DNA from: Helicobacter canis
Lineage (GTDB): Bacteria > Campylobacterota > Campylobacteria > Campylobacterales > Helicobacteraceae
Direction: 5' to 3'
Length of the DNA: 64,000 nucleotides
Assembly (NCBI RefSeq): GCF_900451095.1
Contig: NZ_UGHV01000001.1
Location: forward strand, 682,001-746,000
The position numbers and the translations under genes are program-made. Below the pieces are notes generated by a model. It ran no database searches. It was not told the origin of the DNA and worked only from the letters and a program-made list of their open reading frames with translations. This document shows, piece after piece, positions 45,139-54,909 of the stretch. The number at the start of each line of letters is the position of its first letter. Position 1 is the stretch's first letter.

Positions 45139-46514
45139 TGGACACTTCTAACCAGAATCCACTTTTGAATCCTACCAATACTGCTGCTAGCCCTGCTGAT
45201 ACAAGCCGCGCTGCTGCCCAAACCGCCCAAGCTCCACACATTACCCAAACTGCCCAAACTACCTCCAAAACCCCTACCCACGCTCCCACGCTATCCATTG
45301 TCAAATTTCTGCATAAGAAATTTTTGCGTTTTGATAAAAGCCAGCCCTTTATCTCTATCACAGCGATTTTGGCGTTTTTGGGCATTGGGGTTGGCGTGAT
45401 GGTGCTAATTGTGGCTATGGCGATTATGAATGGTATGAGCAAGGAGTTTGAGAAGCGACTCTTTGTGATGAGCTATCCGCTTACGATATTTTCACTAAAG
45501 CAGCAGGGCATTTCGCAAGAGCTGGTGCAAGAGCTTGAACAGCAGTTTCCTGCGCTACACTTTAGCCCCTATCTTTACACTCAAGCAGTTGCTAGGGTCA
45601 ATGGCTCGATGGAGGCAGCGGTGCTTTTTGGCGTGTATCCAGACAAAGAAGCTAGGATAAATCCAGTGTTTGATGTGGCGTTGCCACTAGAATCTAGACA
45701 GGAGTTTGCAAAAGATAAATTTTCGCTTATCATTGGCAAATCTATAAGCGATGCGCATTTGCTATCATCAGGGGATAAAATCACGCTTTTTTTCACAAAT
45801 CTTGAGCCAGCGGGGCTTATCCTTAGCCCTACTATGAAGCGATTTAGTGTAGCAGGTGTGTTTAGCTCTGGGATTAGCGGGTATGATTCTGCCTATATGT
45901 ATGCCAATCTCTCTGCTCTTGCCGCTATTAAAAAGCTCCCACAAGGCTTATATGATGGTGTGCATATTTACTCTAAAACACCTATGCAAGATAAGCCAAA
46001 ACTGCGTGAGTATTTGGAGCAAAGAGAGCTTTATCACATTGGTATAGAGGGATGGTGGGAGCGTAATAGCAATTTGTTTGCCGCGATGGATTTGGAGAAA
46101 AATGTTTTATTTATCGTGCTTATGCTTATTATTCTTATGGCAAGTTTAAATATCATTAGCTCGTTGCTTATGGTGGTGATGAATCGTAGGAAAGAAATCG
46201 CCTTGCTTTTAAGCCTAGGGGCTAGTGCTGCTGAAGTGCGCAAAAGCTTTTTTTTGCTTGGGATAACTATCGGGCTTGGTGGGATTGTGTTTGGCGTGGT
46301 GCTAAGTGGCGTGGTGTTGTTTGTGCTAGATACTTTTCCCATTATCACGCTGCCAGCAGATGTTTATGGGGTCAGCAAACTTCCTCTAGATGTGAGTGTG
46401 TTTGATTTTTGCGCGACTTTGGTGGGGGCGGTGTGTATTGTGTGCTTTTCATCGTATTATCCAGCCAAAAAGGCAGCCCAAATTGATGCGCTTAGCGTTT
46501 TGCGCAATGAATGA
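45138..46514 (+). CDS. lolC: LolC/E-type lipoprotein-releasing ABC permease
   Basis: 458 residues from the ATG at 45138, sharing one base with the secA stop. The first 50 residues are low-complexity (Ala, Thr, Pro, Gln) and probably disordered. Then TM1 (about 75-100), a large periplasmic domain and three C-terminal membrane helices (FtsX-type). Moves lipoproteins from the inner membrane to LolA. secA-lolC order as in H. pylori (HP0786-HP0787). Confidence 0.88.
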   Translation: MDTSNQNPLLNPTNTAASPADTSRAAAQTAQAPHITQTAQTTSKTPTHAPTLSIVKFLHKKFLRFDKSQPFISITAILAFLGIGVGVMVLIVAMAIMNGMSKEFEKRLFVMSYPLTIFSLKQQGISQELVQELEQQFPALHFSPYLYTQAVARVNGSMEAAVLFGVYPDKEARINPVFDVALPLESRQEFAKDKFSLIIGKSISDAHLLSSGDKITLFFTNLEPAGLILSPTMKRFSVAGVFSSGISGYDSAYMYANLSALAAIKKLPQGLYDGVHIYSKTPMQDKPKLREYLEQRELYHIGIEGWWERNSNLFAAMDLEKNVLFIVLMLIILMASLNIISSLLMVVMNRRKEIALLLSLGASAAEVRKSFFLLGITIGLGGIVFGVVLSGVVLFVLDTFPIITLPADVYGVSKLPLDVSVFDFCATLVGAVCIVCFSSYYPAKKAAQIDALSVLRNE

Positions 46515-46661
46515 GAATGTTTAAGGTCTTTTACTAAACTTTAAGCACAAAAAGCATACCATACGCGCACTTCTAATTTACATTTGAGTGGTCTTTTCTG
46601 GATTCTTGTGAGAGTTTGTAAGCCATCATTGCAGTTAGAGAATCTACTTTCTGGAGATAAA

Positions 46662-46910
46662 ATGAAAAGTATCTATGTCGGCAATCTCCCTTACTCTACG
46701 ACAAATGAGCAGATGATCGAACTATTTGGGCAATTTGGTGCTGTAAGCTCTGTGAAGCTTATCAATGATAGAGAGACCGGTAGGGCAAAGGGCTTTGGCT
46801 TTGTAGAAATGGAAGATGAAGAAGCTCTAAAGGCTATTAGTGCGCTTGATAACACGGAGTTTATGGGCAGAAAACTTCGTGTCAATGAAGCTAATCCACG
46901 CCGACCATAA
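46662..46910 (+). CDS. RRM-type RNA-binding protein
   Basis: 82 residues from the ATG at 46662 with GGAG upstream. One RRM: RNP2 IYVGNL (4-9) and RNP1 RAKGFGFVEM (about 43-52). Same size as H. pylori HP0827, a single-stranded nucleic-acid binder. The leader of about 145 nt upstream may be regulated, but I see no clear structure. Confidence 0.9.
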   Translation: MKSIYVGNLPYSTTNEQMIELFGQFGAVSSVKLINDRETGRAKGFGFVEMEDEEALKAISALDNTEFMGRKLRVNEANPRRP

Positions 46911-47523
46911 CTTATCCACTACTTTTACCAGCGGGCATAGCGTGGGGGCTAGAATCTACATTATCCACGGCTTTGACTCGAATCCCAATAAGAATTGGTT
47001 CCAATGGCTAGTTGGAGAGCTTGTTGGGCGTGATATTTATGCTAAGGTGCTGTGCCTACCTACTCCAGAAAATCCAAATCCTAGCGAATGGACACGGGCT
47101 ATTTCCGCGCAGGTGCGTGGTGATGGGGAGCTTGATGAGCGTGTTTATTTTGTCGCTCATAGTTTGGGTTGTATAGCTACTTTGCGCTTTATTGAGAGTT
47201 TGGATTCTAGTGTGCGTGTTGGTGGCGTGGTGCTTGTCTCTGGATTTTGTGAAGAGCTGCCGACTTTACCAGAACTCTCATCATTTGTAGAATCCCCTTT
47301 GCAGAGCGAGAAAATCAAGCAAATCGTGCGGCATAGAGTTGTGATTAGTGCGCGTGATGATGTGATTGTGCCTTTTAGCTTGAGTGAGAATCTAGCAGAG
47401 CTAATTAGCGCGGACTTCATCGCTAGAGATCAGGGCGGGCATTTTATGGATATTGATGGATTTAGAGAGCTGCCTTTAGTATATGAGACATTGCTTGAGC
47501 AAATTCGCGCTAATAATGATTGA
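46885..47523 (+). CDS. RBBP9/YdeN-family serine hydrolase
   Basis: 212 residues from the ATG at 46885, overlapping the RRM gene by 26 nt; earlier in-frame starts are possible. Alpha/beta hydrolase: IYIIHGFDSNPNKNWFQWL, nucleophile Ser93 in AHSLG, Asp158/159 in SARDDVIVPF and His186 in GGHF. Substrate unknown. Confidence 0.82.
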   Translation: MKLIHADHNLSTTFTSGHSVGARIYIIHGFDSNPNKNWFQWLVGELVGRDIYAKVLCLPTPENPNPSEWTRAISAQVRGDGELDERVYFVAHSLGCIATLRFIESLDSSVRVGGVVLVSGFCEELPTLPELSSFVESPLQSEKIKQIVRHRVVISARDDVIVPFSLSENLAELISADFIARDQGGHFMDIDGFRELPLVYETLLEQIRANND

Positions 47524-47524
47524 G

Positions 47525-48073
47525 CTATTTGTTGTAAATTAGTGTTTCTAGGGCTTGTTGCGTGCTGATTGTGTGTAGCTCTTGCTGCTTGACTTGCGCA
47601 CTACTGAGTCGCTTCCATACAAAGCTTTTGCCAAGGATATGGTAGCTATCTAGGGCAAAATCCAAGTGTAAATCGCCATTTGGCAGGATCCTGCCTTTTG
47701 TGTAGTAGGTCGAACCATTTTGGAAATTATATGAAGTGCCGCTGTGGAGATCTGTGCCATCTATGGCGAGATCTTGCAGAAAAATCACTTCTTTATCAAG
47801 CCGTTGTCGCAAAGTCTTATCTGGGTTATACACATCGTGTTTGGCTGGGCTGTTGTCGAGATTTTTTACGCCATAGGCAAATAGCTTGCCATTGTGAGCA
47901 AATACATACACATACCCTCCTCTAAAGTTAAGAAAATCAGGCACTTGATAGAATCCTTCTAGGCAAGATGTCAAGATCTGCTTATAAGCACACTGGCTAA
48001 AAGTGGATTCTGTGGAGGGCTGCGTAGCTATTGCATTGACACACAACAGACAAATACAAAACCACAATCGCAC
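47525..48073 (-). CDS. DUF2147 exported protein
   Basis: 182 residues with signal peptide 1-18. The mature part follows the DUF2147 pattern: GGYVYVFAHNGKLFAYGV, DVYNPDKTLRQRLDKEVIFLQDL and a C-terminal GKSFVWKRL, a small lipocalin-like beta-barrel. Function unknown. Dispersed motif (ESTF) just after the signal peptide. Convergent with the hydrolase, 1 nt apart. Confidence 0.75.
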   Translation of the reverse strand: MRLWFCICLLCVNAIATQPSTESTFSQCAYKQILTSCLEGFYQVPDFLNFRGGYVYVFAHNGKLFAYGVKNLDNSPAKHDVYNPDKTLRQRLDKEVIFLQDLAIDGTDLHSGTSYNFQNGSTYYTKGRILPNGDLHLDFALDSYHILGKSFVWKRLSSAQVKQQELHTISTQQALETLIYNK

Positions 48074-48078
48074 GCTAA

Positions 48079-48588
48079 TTACAGCCTAGGATCTAGTAGA
48101 TCAATGGGGACTTTTACCACGCTTTTATAGACAGATTTTGCCCCTATGGATTCTGCTCCAAGCCCACCAGAATGCACATCATAAGGGAAAAACACTGCAA
48201 GCATTCCAGCACTAAGATGAAGGGTTGAGCTGTGCTTTGGTGGGTGGTAGGTGATAAGATCTTTTTCTGCATTGTAGGGGTCTTTTATCACACAATCACT
48301 AGCCACAGCTATGGAAAATATCTCTTCGCCTTTGATGACTAGCTGCACATCGACATAGCGTTTATGTGTCTCGTAAAATGCTTGGGAAGAGTGTTTTAGG
48401 CAGTAGGATTGCTCGATCGCAAATGCTCCAGAATCTAAATCAACTTTATGCTCACCTGTGGTAGCAAGGATACGATCAAACTCACAACTTCCCTCTTTGC
48501 TTGCTGCAAGTAAATATGCGTAGATACCTTGCAGATCTTTGGCGGCAAACATCGCGCACATATCACTAAGCTTGCCGATGATTGCCAT
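48079..48588 (-). CDS. YhcH/YjgK/YiaL family protein
   Basis: 169 residues, single DUF386 beta-barrel: ETHKRYVDVQLVIKGEE and MLAVFFPYDVHSGGL with the metal-binding His residues. Relatives act in sialic acid or other sugar catabolism. It is 9 nt after lctP and 5 nt before the DUF2147 gene. Confidence 0.88.
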   Translation of the reverse strand: MAIIGKLSDMCAMFAAKDLQGIYAYLLAASKEGSCEFDRILATTGEHKVDLDSGAFAIEQSYCLKHSSQAFYETHKRYVDVQLVIKGEEIFSIAVASDCVIKDPYNAEKDLITYHPPKHSSTLHLSAGMLAVFFPYDVHSGGLGAESIGAKSVYKSVVKVPIDLLDPRL

Positions 48589-48597
48589 TATCCACCT

Positions 48598-50277
48598 TTA
48601 TGGGATAAGCCACTGCATATAAAAAGCAATAGCGTAAGTGAAAAGCCCAATACCAATCACAAGTAAAATGGAGTATTTCACCGTGAAGCGGAAGAGCTCG
48701 GATTCTTTCCCAGCTAGCCCCACTGCCGCACAAGCGATAGCGATACTTTGTGGGCTTATCATTTTCCCTACAACACCACCCACAGAGTTTGCTGCAAGGA
48801 ATAGGACTTCGCTGATACCAAGCTGCTGGGCGGTTAGCTGCTGCAATGTGCCAAAGAGTAGGTTAGAGCTTGTATCGCTTCCTGTTAGGAAGACCCCTAT
48901 CCAGCCAACAATAGGCGAGAAGAATGCGAAAGCATTGCCTGTTTGCGCGAGAGCTAGGGCAAGTGTAGCAGAGATCCCGCTGTAATTAGATACAAACGCA
49001 AAGCCCACGACCAAAGCGATAGTGAAAATCGCCCATTTCATCTCATTAAGCGTCTCACCAAAGGTCGCCACCGCTGTGCTAAGTTTAATGCGCAAAAGCG
49101 GGATAGTGATAAGAGCTACGATTAGGATCGATGTCCCCGTGGCGTTGATGATAGGAAGCTCAAAGAGTGATTTCACCGCCTTTGCTTCTTTGACAGCTGG
49201 CTCAACTTGGATCACTTCTTTTAGACTTGCGAAGTCAAATTTCAGCACGCTAGCAGCTAGGATTCCAGCTTCTTGTGCGATTTCACCTGTGGAGAGCTTG
49301 CCTCCTGCACCGACAAATAAGTCTTTAAACCACCCAGCTGTCCAGATCAAAATCACGCCAATAAGTAGCACAAATGGCAGCCACGCAAGCACGATGTCTT
49401 TGGTGCTGTGTTTTTTCACCTCTAGCGTAGAGCTACTGCCCACGGATTCATCAAATTTGAAGATATTTTTAGGCTGCCAGAATCGCAAAAACACCGCCAC
49501 ACAGATGATAGAAACAACTGCTGAAGCAATATCTGGCAACTCTGGTCCGCTATGCACCGCTGTCAAATACTGCACGATAGCAAAGCTTCCCCCAGCCACC
49601 AAAGCTACGGGCCAAGTCTCTTTCACGCCCTTAAAGCCATTCATCAAAAATACTAAGAAAAATGGCACAAAAAGTGAGAGCGGTGGGAGCATATGCCCAG
49701 CCATCGCAGAAATCTCAATAGCAGGCACATTGACTGCCCCAGCCATCGCAGTGATTGGCACACCCACGGCACCAAATGCCACAGGCGCAGTGTTGGCAAT
49801 CAGGCATAGCCCCGCGGCATAGAGCGGGCGAAGCCCAAGTCCCACAAGCAGGGCAGCGGTAATTGCCACAGGTCCGCCAAAGCCAATCGCCCCTTCCAAA
49901 AACGCGCCAAAGCAAAATCCTATCAAAATCACTTGGATTCTTTGATCTGGCGTGATAGCGATGATAGATTCTCGCAAAATATCAAAATACCCAGATTTCA
50001 CCGTGAGCTTGTAGAGAAAAATGGCAGCAATAATGATCCAAGCAATGGGCCACAACCCATAAAACGCTCCATAGCCGAAGCTCCACAGAGCCTTATCCAT
50101 AGGCATTTCATAGACAAAGACTGCGATGATAATCGCACTTAGCACGGTTAAGAGCCCAGCCCACTGCCCTTTAAGCTTTAGCACAAGCAGTGAGATGAAA
50201 AATACAGCGATAGGTATAAGCGCGACAAGCGCACTTAGCCAAGGATTTCCTAGTGGGTCATAGATTTGATTCCACAT
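48598..50277 (-). CDS. lctP: L-lactate permease
   Basis: 559 residues from the ATG at 50277, with a strong AAGGAGG 6 nt upstream. Around 12-14 membrane helices; FGAFLEGAIGFGGPVAITAAL and the C-terminal GSDTSSNLLFGTLQQLTA are family hallmarks. Imports lactate with protons, a main carbon source for Helicobacter. The leader holds an inverted repeat GTCCCA/TGGGAC (50304-50309 and 50333-50338). Confidence 0.95.
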   Translation of the reverse strand: MWNQIYDPLGNPWLSALVALIPIAVFFISLLVLKLKGQWAGLLTVLSAIIIAVFVYEMPMDKALWSFGYGAFYGLWPIAWIIIAAIFLYKLTVKSGYFDILRESIIAITPDQRIQVILIGFCFGAFLEGAIGFGGPVAITAALLVGLGLRPLYAAGLCLIANTAPVAFGAVGVPITAMAGAVNVPAIEISAMAGHMLPPLSLFVPFFLVFLMNGFKGVKETWPVALVAGGSFAIVQYLTAVHSGPELPDIASAVVSIICVAVFLRFWQPKNIFKFDESVGSSSTLEVKKHSTKDIVLAWLPFVLLIGVILIWTAGWFKDLFVGAGGKLSTGEIAQEAGILAASVLKFDFASLKEVIQVEPAVKEAKAVKSLFELPIINATGTSILIVALITIPLLRIKLSTAVATFGETLNEMKWAIFTIALVVGFAFVSNYSGISATLALALAQTGNAFAFFSPIVGWIGVFLTGSDTSSNLLFGTLQQLTAQQLGISEVLFLAANSVGGVVGKMISPQSIAIACAAVGLAGKESELFRFTVKYSILLVIGIGLFTYAIAFYMQWLIP

Positions 50278-50367
50278 ACTTACCTCCTTAATGATTTGAA
50301 AATGTCCCAAACTTTAGCATATTTCACAAGGTGGGACAACGCTTTAGTGTATAAAAATGTGTAGAAT

Positions 50368-50384
50368 CTTCCACAATGTGGAAG
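50368..50384 (-). terminator. Short perfect hairpin after the TraF-like gene
   Basis: CTTCCACATTGTGGAAG on the minus strand, 7-bp stem, 3-nt loop, 39 nt past the TraF-like stop. The T-rich stretch begins about 9 nt later, so it is a weak terminator candidate; it could instead be an operator for lctP, which starts 91 nt further on. Confidence 0.35.
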
Positions 50385-50422
50385 AAACTTAACACTTTGT
50401 CAAAAGTGGATTCTAGTGGATT

Positions 50423-52174
50423 CTACCAGCTAAAGCCCCCACCGACTTTCACAAGCAAGTAGCTAGGCACAGAAATCCCAGAGCCAGCGATCTCTTGGCT
50501 TAGGTGGAGATTGCTCTGCACGGCTATATCTAAGAATCCAAGCAGATTGATCCCACCGGTTAAAATCATACCTTCATCGCTATTGTTGCGGAAGTCATAC
50601 ATCGCTCCAAGGCGCAAATCAAAATATTTAAGATCAATTAGCACCCCGCCGCCTGCCATTTGCGATTTAGGGCGCGCGAGTGAAATAGTGTCATTAGGCA
50701 TTAGGTCAATATCCCCTGCTAGCACGATTTTGTCATTAAGCCAGCCATAGCTCACCCCTGCGCGTAGCTGGGTGTTGAGCTTTGTCATCGCACCGCTTTT
50801 CACATCGGTTTTAATTTTTGGCATATTGAGATTTTTTGCCACAAAGCCTAGAGTAAGATTTTTGGCAAATCGAGGGGCGTATGCTAGCCCCGCATCAATC
50901 CCAAAGGTGTGGGTCTGTGCGATTCCATCAAAAGTTGGCGTGATATTTTGGCTAATGCTATTAAAGTCCCCTTCTTTATGATACAAATACCCTGTCCCAA
51001 AGATATATTTCGCTGCTAAGCCCACAGCAATATCGCCAAGTGGTGTTTCAAACAAATGCCCATAGCCTAAAGGCACTTCTACGATCCCCACACTTCCAGC
51101 ACTTAGCTGGTGTTTTGCCTGAGCACTTAGGACAGAAGATTTATCAAAGTCTCCTTTATTTGCCGTGCCCAAGATGATATTGCCATCGCCAAATTCAACT
51201 TTAAGCTCACTGCTTCCGTTTTGGATAATGATTTGATTATGCGTAGGGTCGATTCTAGCGGTAGCACTCATATACGCACTAGGCATAAGCCCAAAACTTA
51301 TCGTCCCACGCGATTTTTTGGAGCCGATGTTGATCACTACGCCATTTTGTGTGCTTAGAGAAAAGTCATTTTTATTGATCATTTCATTAAGCGTGGTCAT
51401 ATCTTTGACAAAGCGATTAAGTGAAGGGTCATTGCTTGTCATAAGTGTGAAGCCGCCCATATTTTGCAAGAGAGAATCTAAACTCATATCCCCCTTTTGC
51501 GCAGAGTCCAAAAGCCCGCCGATATTCTCTGGCGTAAGCCCATCGACAAGCCCTTCTAGCAGCCCCAAAGAGCCGGATTGATCAGGGTGCTTTTGCGCAG
51601 TGTCTTTAATGGATTCTTGCAAGTCGTGCTTAATGTCCTCAAGGGCTTCTGGGTGCTTTTGTAGCTCTTGTAGAATCTGCTCGGTGGTTTGTCCGCTTCC
51701 GGGTGTGATGGTTATGCCGTTTTGGGTAGCGACACCTTCAAGGTAGTCTTTCATAGAATTTTCATCTTTCATACCCATACCCTCTAGCACTTCGCCAAAA
51801 ATCCCTAGATTGCCCGGGTCAAACTTCTTCGCTCCTGCTGCACGGAATCCTGTCCCTGCTTGTATCGTTACTGCGCCGCTAAAGAGATCTGCTAGCTTGT
51901 TTGGCATATTTTGGAGATTTTCTACATCAATAGAAGCGGCACGCGAGAGATTGGTCTCTTTATAGCCTAGCCCAAAGCTATAGGCAAAGCCGGATTTTTT
52001 GTTCATCGCAAGGAGAGCTGGGTTGTAATACAAAGCCCATTGTGAGTTTTTGAGTGCGACACCAGCTCCACCAATCCCAGCAGAGATATTGCCCATTTGT
52101 CCAAACTCTAGCGCACTAAGAGTGCTAGAGCCTAGCAGAAGTGATGTGATAAGTGATAAGTTAGAGAGCTTCAT
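50423..52174 (-). CDS. TraF-like outer-membrane beta-barrel protein
   Basis: 583 residues with signal peptide 1-21. The start (GQMGNISAGIGGAGVALKNSQWALYYNPALLA) and end fit the TraF_2/FadL-like barrel family; the last residues end in Phe-Ser-Trp, an outer-membrane sorting signal. A central insert (about 150-260) is polar and Gln/Lys/Asp-rich and lacks barrel strands. Despite the family name there is no conjugation system here. Substrate unknown. Confidence 0.72.
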   Translation of the reverse strand: MKLSNLSLITSLLLGSSTLSALEFGQMGNISAGIGGAGVALKNSQWALYYNPALLAMNKKSGFAYSFGLGYKETNLSRAASIDVENLQNMPNKLADLFSGAVTIQAGTGFRAAGAKKFDPGNLGIFGEVLEGMGMKDENSMKDYLEGVATQNGITITPGSGQTTEQILQELQKHPEALEDIKHDLQESIKDTAQKHPDQSGSLGLLEGLVDGLTPENIGGLLDSAQKGDMSLDSLLQNMGGFTLMTSNDPSLNRFVKDMTTLNEMINKNDFSLSTQNGVVINIGSKKSRGTISFGLMPSAYMSATARIDPTHNQIIIQNGSSELKVEFGDGNIILGTANKGDFDKSSVLSAQAKHQLSAGSVGIVEVPLGYGHLFETPLGDIAVGLAAKYIFGTGYLYHKEGDFNSISQNITPTFDGIAQTHTFGIDAGLAYAPRFAKNLTLGFVAKNLNMPKIKTDVKSGAMTKLNTQLRAGVSYGWLNDKIVLAGDIDLMPNDTISLARPKSQMAGGGVLIDLKYFDLRLGAMYDFRNNSDEGMILTGGINLLGFLDIAVQSNLHLSQEIAGSGISVPSYLLVKVGGGFSW

Positions 52175-52231
52175 TCTATCTCCTTAGATTCTAGGGGTGG
52201 ATTTGTCAAATCGTTCATTTAGCGCAAAGTT

Positions 52232-53626
52232 TTAAGCAATAAATGAGCCACTATCGACATTGCGCTCTTTTAGGATCTCGGCGACCAAAAATGCAAGCTC
52301 GATTGCCTGCGTGGCATTGAGTCTAGGATCGCATTGTGTAGAGTAGCAAGTCGCTAGATTTGCTTCAGTGATAGCTTGTGAGCCACCTACGCATTCTGTA
52401 ACATCTGCGCCGGTCATTTCTAGGTGGATTCCGCCTGCGATACTACCGCAAGCCTTATGGATAGCAAAAAAGCTTTTAACCTCGCTTAGGATTTTATCAA
52501 ACGCGCGTGTTTTGTAGCCATTGCTAGCTTTGATTGTGTTGCCATGCATTGGGTCGCAGCTCCACAAAATCGCGCGCCCCTCTTTATGCACACTCTCCAA
52601 AAGCTTGGGGAAGTTTTTTTCTATCAAATTTGCTCCCATACGCACGATGAGGTTGAGTCTGCCTTGCTCATTGCGTGGGTTTAGAATATCACAGATCCCT
52701 AAGATCTCATCTTTTGTCGCATTGGGACCGATTTTTACGCCCACAGGGTTCTCCACACCACGCAAAAACTCCAAATGCGCTCCGTGAAGATCGCGCGTGC
52801 GCTCACCTATCCATAGCATATGCGCGCTGCAGTCATACCATTTGCCACTTAGACTATCTTGCCGCACAAGCTGTTCTTCGTAGTTTAGCAGCAGGGCTTC
52901 GTGGCTTGTGTAGAACTCTGTGGTTTTCAGTGTGGGGGTGTTGCTAGAGTTGATCCCGCAAGCATTCATAAAGCCTAGGGCTTGGGTTATGGACTCTGCT
53001 AGCTCTTCATATTTCTGCCCTAGCGGATTAGACTTGACAAAGTCGAGATTCCAGCGATGCACTTCATTAAGATCTGCTAGCCCACCGCTAGCAAAAGCGC
53101 GCAGGAGATTGAGTGTGGCAGAGCTTTGGTGATAGGCTTGTAGCATTCTTTGTGGGCTTGGCTCTCTGGCATTATCATCAAAGGTTAGGGCATTGATAAT
53201 ATCGCCGCGGTAGCTTGGCAGACTCTCGCCATTAACCTCTTCAAAATCCGCGCTTCTAGGCTTGGCAAACTGCCCTGCCATACGACCGACTTTGATGATA
53301 GGGCAGCTCCCTGCAAATGTCAAAATCGCGCCCATTTGGATAATGAGCTTAAACAAATCGCGTATCCCAGAGCCGCTAAACTGCGAGAAGCTCTCCGCGC
53401 AATCGCCCCCTTGCAGCAAAAATGCCTTGCCTTGCTGGGCTTGGGCGAAGCGGGCTTTGAGCATTCTTGCTTCTCCGGCAAAGACTAGCGGCGGGTAGGA
53501 TGCTAGCTCTTTTTCAGTGGATTCTAGTGCGGCAGTGTCTTTATAGATAGGCACTTGCTTAATGGGAAAGCTACGCCAAGAGCGTCTGTCCCAAGCTTTT
53601 GTGTGAGACTGTGTTTGCTGCGCCAT
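52232..53626 (-). CDS. aroG: 3-deoxy-7-phosphoheptulonate synthase, class II
   Basis: 464 residues, plant/Mycobacterium-type DAHP synthase: [68 protein letters not shown] and the C-terminal TECVGG. First step of the shikimate route, feeding chorismate to the pab genes. Single gene. Confidence 0.95.
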   Translation of the reverse strand: MAQQTQSHTKAWDRRSWRSFPIKQVPIYKDTAALESTEKELASYPPLVFAGEARMLKARFAQAQQGKAFLLQGGDCAESFSQFSGSGIRDLFKLIIQMGAILTFAGSCPIIKVGRMAGQFAKPRSADFEEVNGESLPSYRGDIINALTFDDNAREPSPQRMLQAYHQSSATLNLLRAFASGGLADLNEVHRWNLDFVKSNPLGQKYEELAESITQALGFMNACGINSSNTPTLKTTEFYTSHEALLLNYEEQLVRQDSLSGKWYDCSAHMLWIGERTRDLHGAHLEFLRGVENPVGVKIGPNATKDEILGICDILNPRNEQGRLNLIVRMGANLIEKNFPKLLESVHKEGRAILWSCDPMHGNTIKASNGYKTRAFDKILSEVKSFFAIHKACGSIAGGIHLEMTGADVTECVGGSQAITEANLATCYSTQCDPRLNATQAIELAFLVAEILKERNVDSGSFIA

Positions 53627-53688
53627 TTCATAACCTTAGATTCTAAAAGTGGATTCTAGTGCTAAAAGTGAGTGTGTATTGTAGCACA

Positions 53689-54474
53689 CTAGAATCTATA
53701 CTGCACAAGTAGTGAGATAAACATCAGCACAAAGACTACCACTACCATAAGCCGCACGAGTTTTGCACCTTTTTGTAATGCGAGCTTTGAGCCTAGATAG
53801 CCACCAAGCATATTACACGCGATAAGCGGGAGAGCGAGCAGGTAGATCACACTGCCTCCTAGGATAAAGGCGATTAAGCTGCCAAGCCCAGAGCCTAGGT
53901 TGATAAGCTTCGCGCAGCCACTTGCATAGAGCAGATCCATACGCAATATCGCGTAAAATCCCAGTATGAGAAAGCTCCCCGTCCCCGGACCAAAGTAGCC
54001 ATCATAAAAGCCTATGCCAAGTGATAAAAGCGGCGTGATGAGAAAAATGTCTTTTGAGCAAAAGTGGATTCTACCTTGATGAAACCTTTTAGGCATAAGC
54101 GCGAGCAGTGCGGCTAGGGGGAGCAGAAGCAAAATGATGTTTTTAAGCGTGCTGTCGCTTGTGAGTAGCACGACTTTTGAGCCGATATACGCGCCAAGAG
54201 TGGAAAAGACAATGCCCACTAGCACGATACGCCATAAAACTTTCTTGTGCGTGATGAAATTCCAGCTTGCAATCGCGGTGCCAAAGACTACGATAAATTT
54301 ATTTGTCCCAAGTGCTAGGTGAGGTGGGATCCCTGCTAGAAGCAAGCTAGGCGTGGAGATGAAGCCCCCACCCCCAGCGATAGAATCCACAAAGCCAGAG
54401 ATGAAAAATGCCACGCAAAGTCCAAGCAGCACCCACTCCCACTGCGCTCCAAGATATAGGCTAAAATCTAGCAT
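53689..54474 (-). CDS. TSUP-family (TauE/SafE) permease
   Basis: 261 residues from the ATG at 54474 with AGGAG 5 nt before it. Eight hydrophobic segments; SIAGGGGFISTPSLLLAG and GYFGPGTGSFL are the paired TSUP motifs. Moves sulfur-containing anions or similar; the substrate cannot be told. Confidence 0.85.
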   Translation of the reverse strand: MLDFSLYLGAQWEWVLLGLCVAFFISGFVDSIAGGGGFISTPSLLLAGIPPHLALGTNKFIVVFGTAIASWNFITHKKVLWRIVLVGIVFSTLGAYIGSKVVLLTSDSTLKNIILLLLPLAALLALMPKRFHQGRIHFCSKDIFLITPLLSLGIGFYDGYFGPGTGSFLILGFYAILRMDLLYASGCAKLINLGSGLGSLIAFILGGSVIYLLALPLIACNMLGGYLGSKLALQKGAKLVRLMVVVVFVLMFISLLVQYRF

Positions 54475-54537
54475 CAACACTCCTAGAATCCATTATGTTA
54501 GCTTGTAATTTGCGATAGAGATTGTCATAGACTTTGC

Positions 54538-54543
54538 TATAAT
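54538..54543 (+). promoter_or_regulatory. Extended -10 TGCTATAAT for gatC-uvrA
   Basis: TATAAT with TGC before it, 59 nt upstream of the gatC ATG, same form as at nusA. Confidence 0.6.
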
Positions 54544-54602
54544 CGCGATTTTGGATTCTAGCCTATTTTAGCTGAATGGGCGTTTATTATAAGGAGTGTG
54601 TG

Positions 54603-54878
54603 ATGATGATTGATGAGTTGCTTTTAGAGAAGTTGCAGAAGCTTGCGATGATTGATTTAAGCCAAGAAGAAGCCGCAGAGGTGGCGAGCAATCTTAATGA
54701 GATTTTAGGCTTTATCGATAATCTCTCAAGTATCAATACTGATGATATAGCTTTAAGCACCAATGCCAAGACCCCCTTGCGCGATGATGTGCCTAAAGAT
54801 TCTAATGTCGCTTTAAATGTGCTAGAAAATGCCCCTAAAGCTCAAGATGGGTTTTTCATCGTGCCAAAGATTATCTAG
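54603..54878 (+). CDS. gatC: Asp/Glu-tRNA amidotransferase subunit C
   Basis: 91 residues from the ATG at 54603, AAGGAG 6-8 nt upstream. LLLEKLQKLAMIDLSQEE, LNEILGFIDNL and TPLRDD are typical. GatCAB makes Gln-tRNA and Asn-tRNA by transamidation, needed in Helicobacter. It is separate from gatA/gatB, and uvrA follows after 31 nt that contain a dispersed motif. Confidence 0.93.
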   Translation: MMIDELLLEKLQKLAMIDLSQEEAAEVASNLNEILGFIDNLSSINTDDIALSTNAKTPLRDDVPKDSNVALNVLENAPKAQDGFFIVPKII

Positions 54879-54909
54879 TAGCCTAGAATCCACTTTTGTA
54901 GAGAATACT

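Noticed and set aside
46251-46262. T8 run in lolC as a phase-variation tract
   Set aside because: The frame is intact and the run encodes conserved Phe-Leu residues of a membrane helix; lolC is expected to be essential.
49022-49822. 266-codon open frame opposite lctP
   Set aside because: Composition reflects the reverse of a hydrophobic transporter; lctP is intact and has a strong ribosome site.
50423-52174. Conjugation gene (TraF)
   Set aside because: The name comes from the family; there are no other transfer genes, relaxase or mobility signals nearby.
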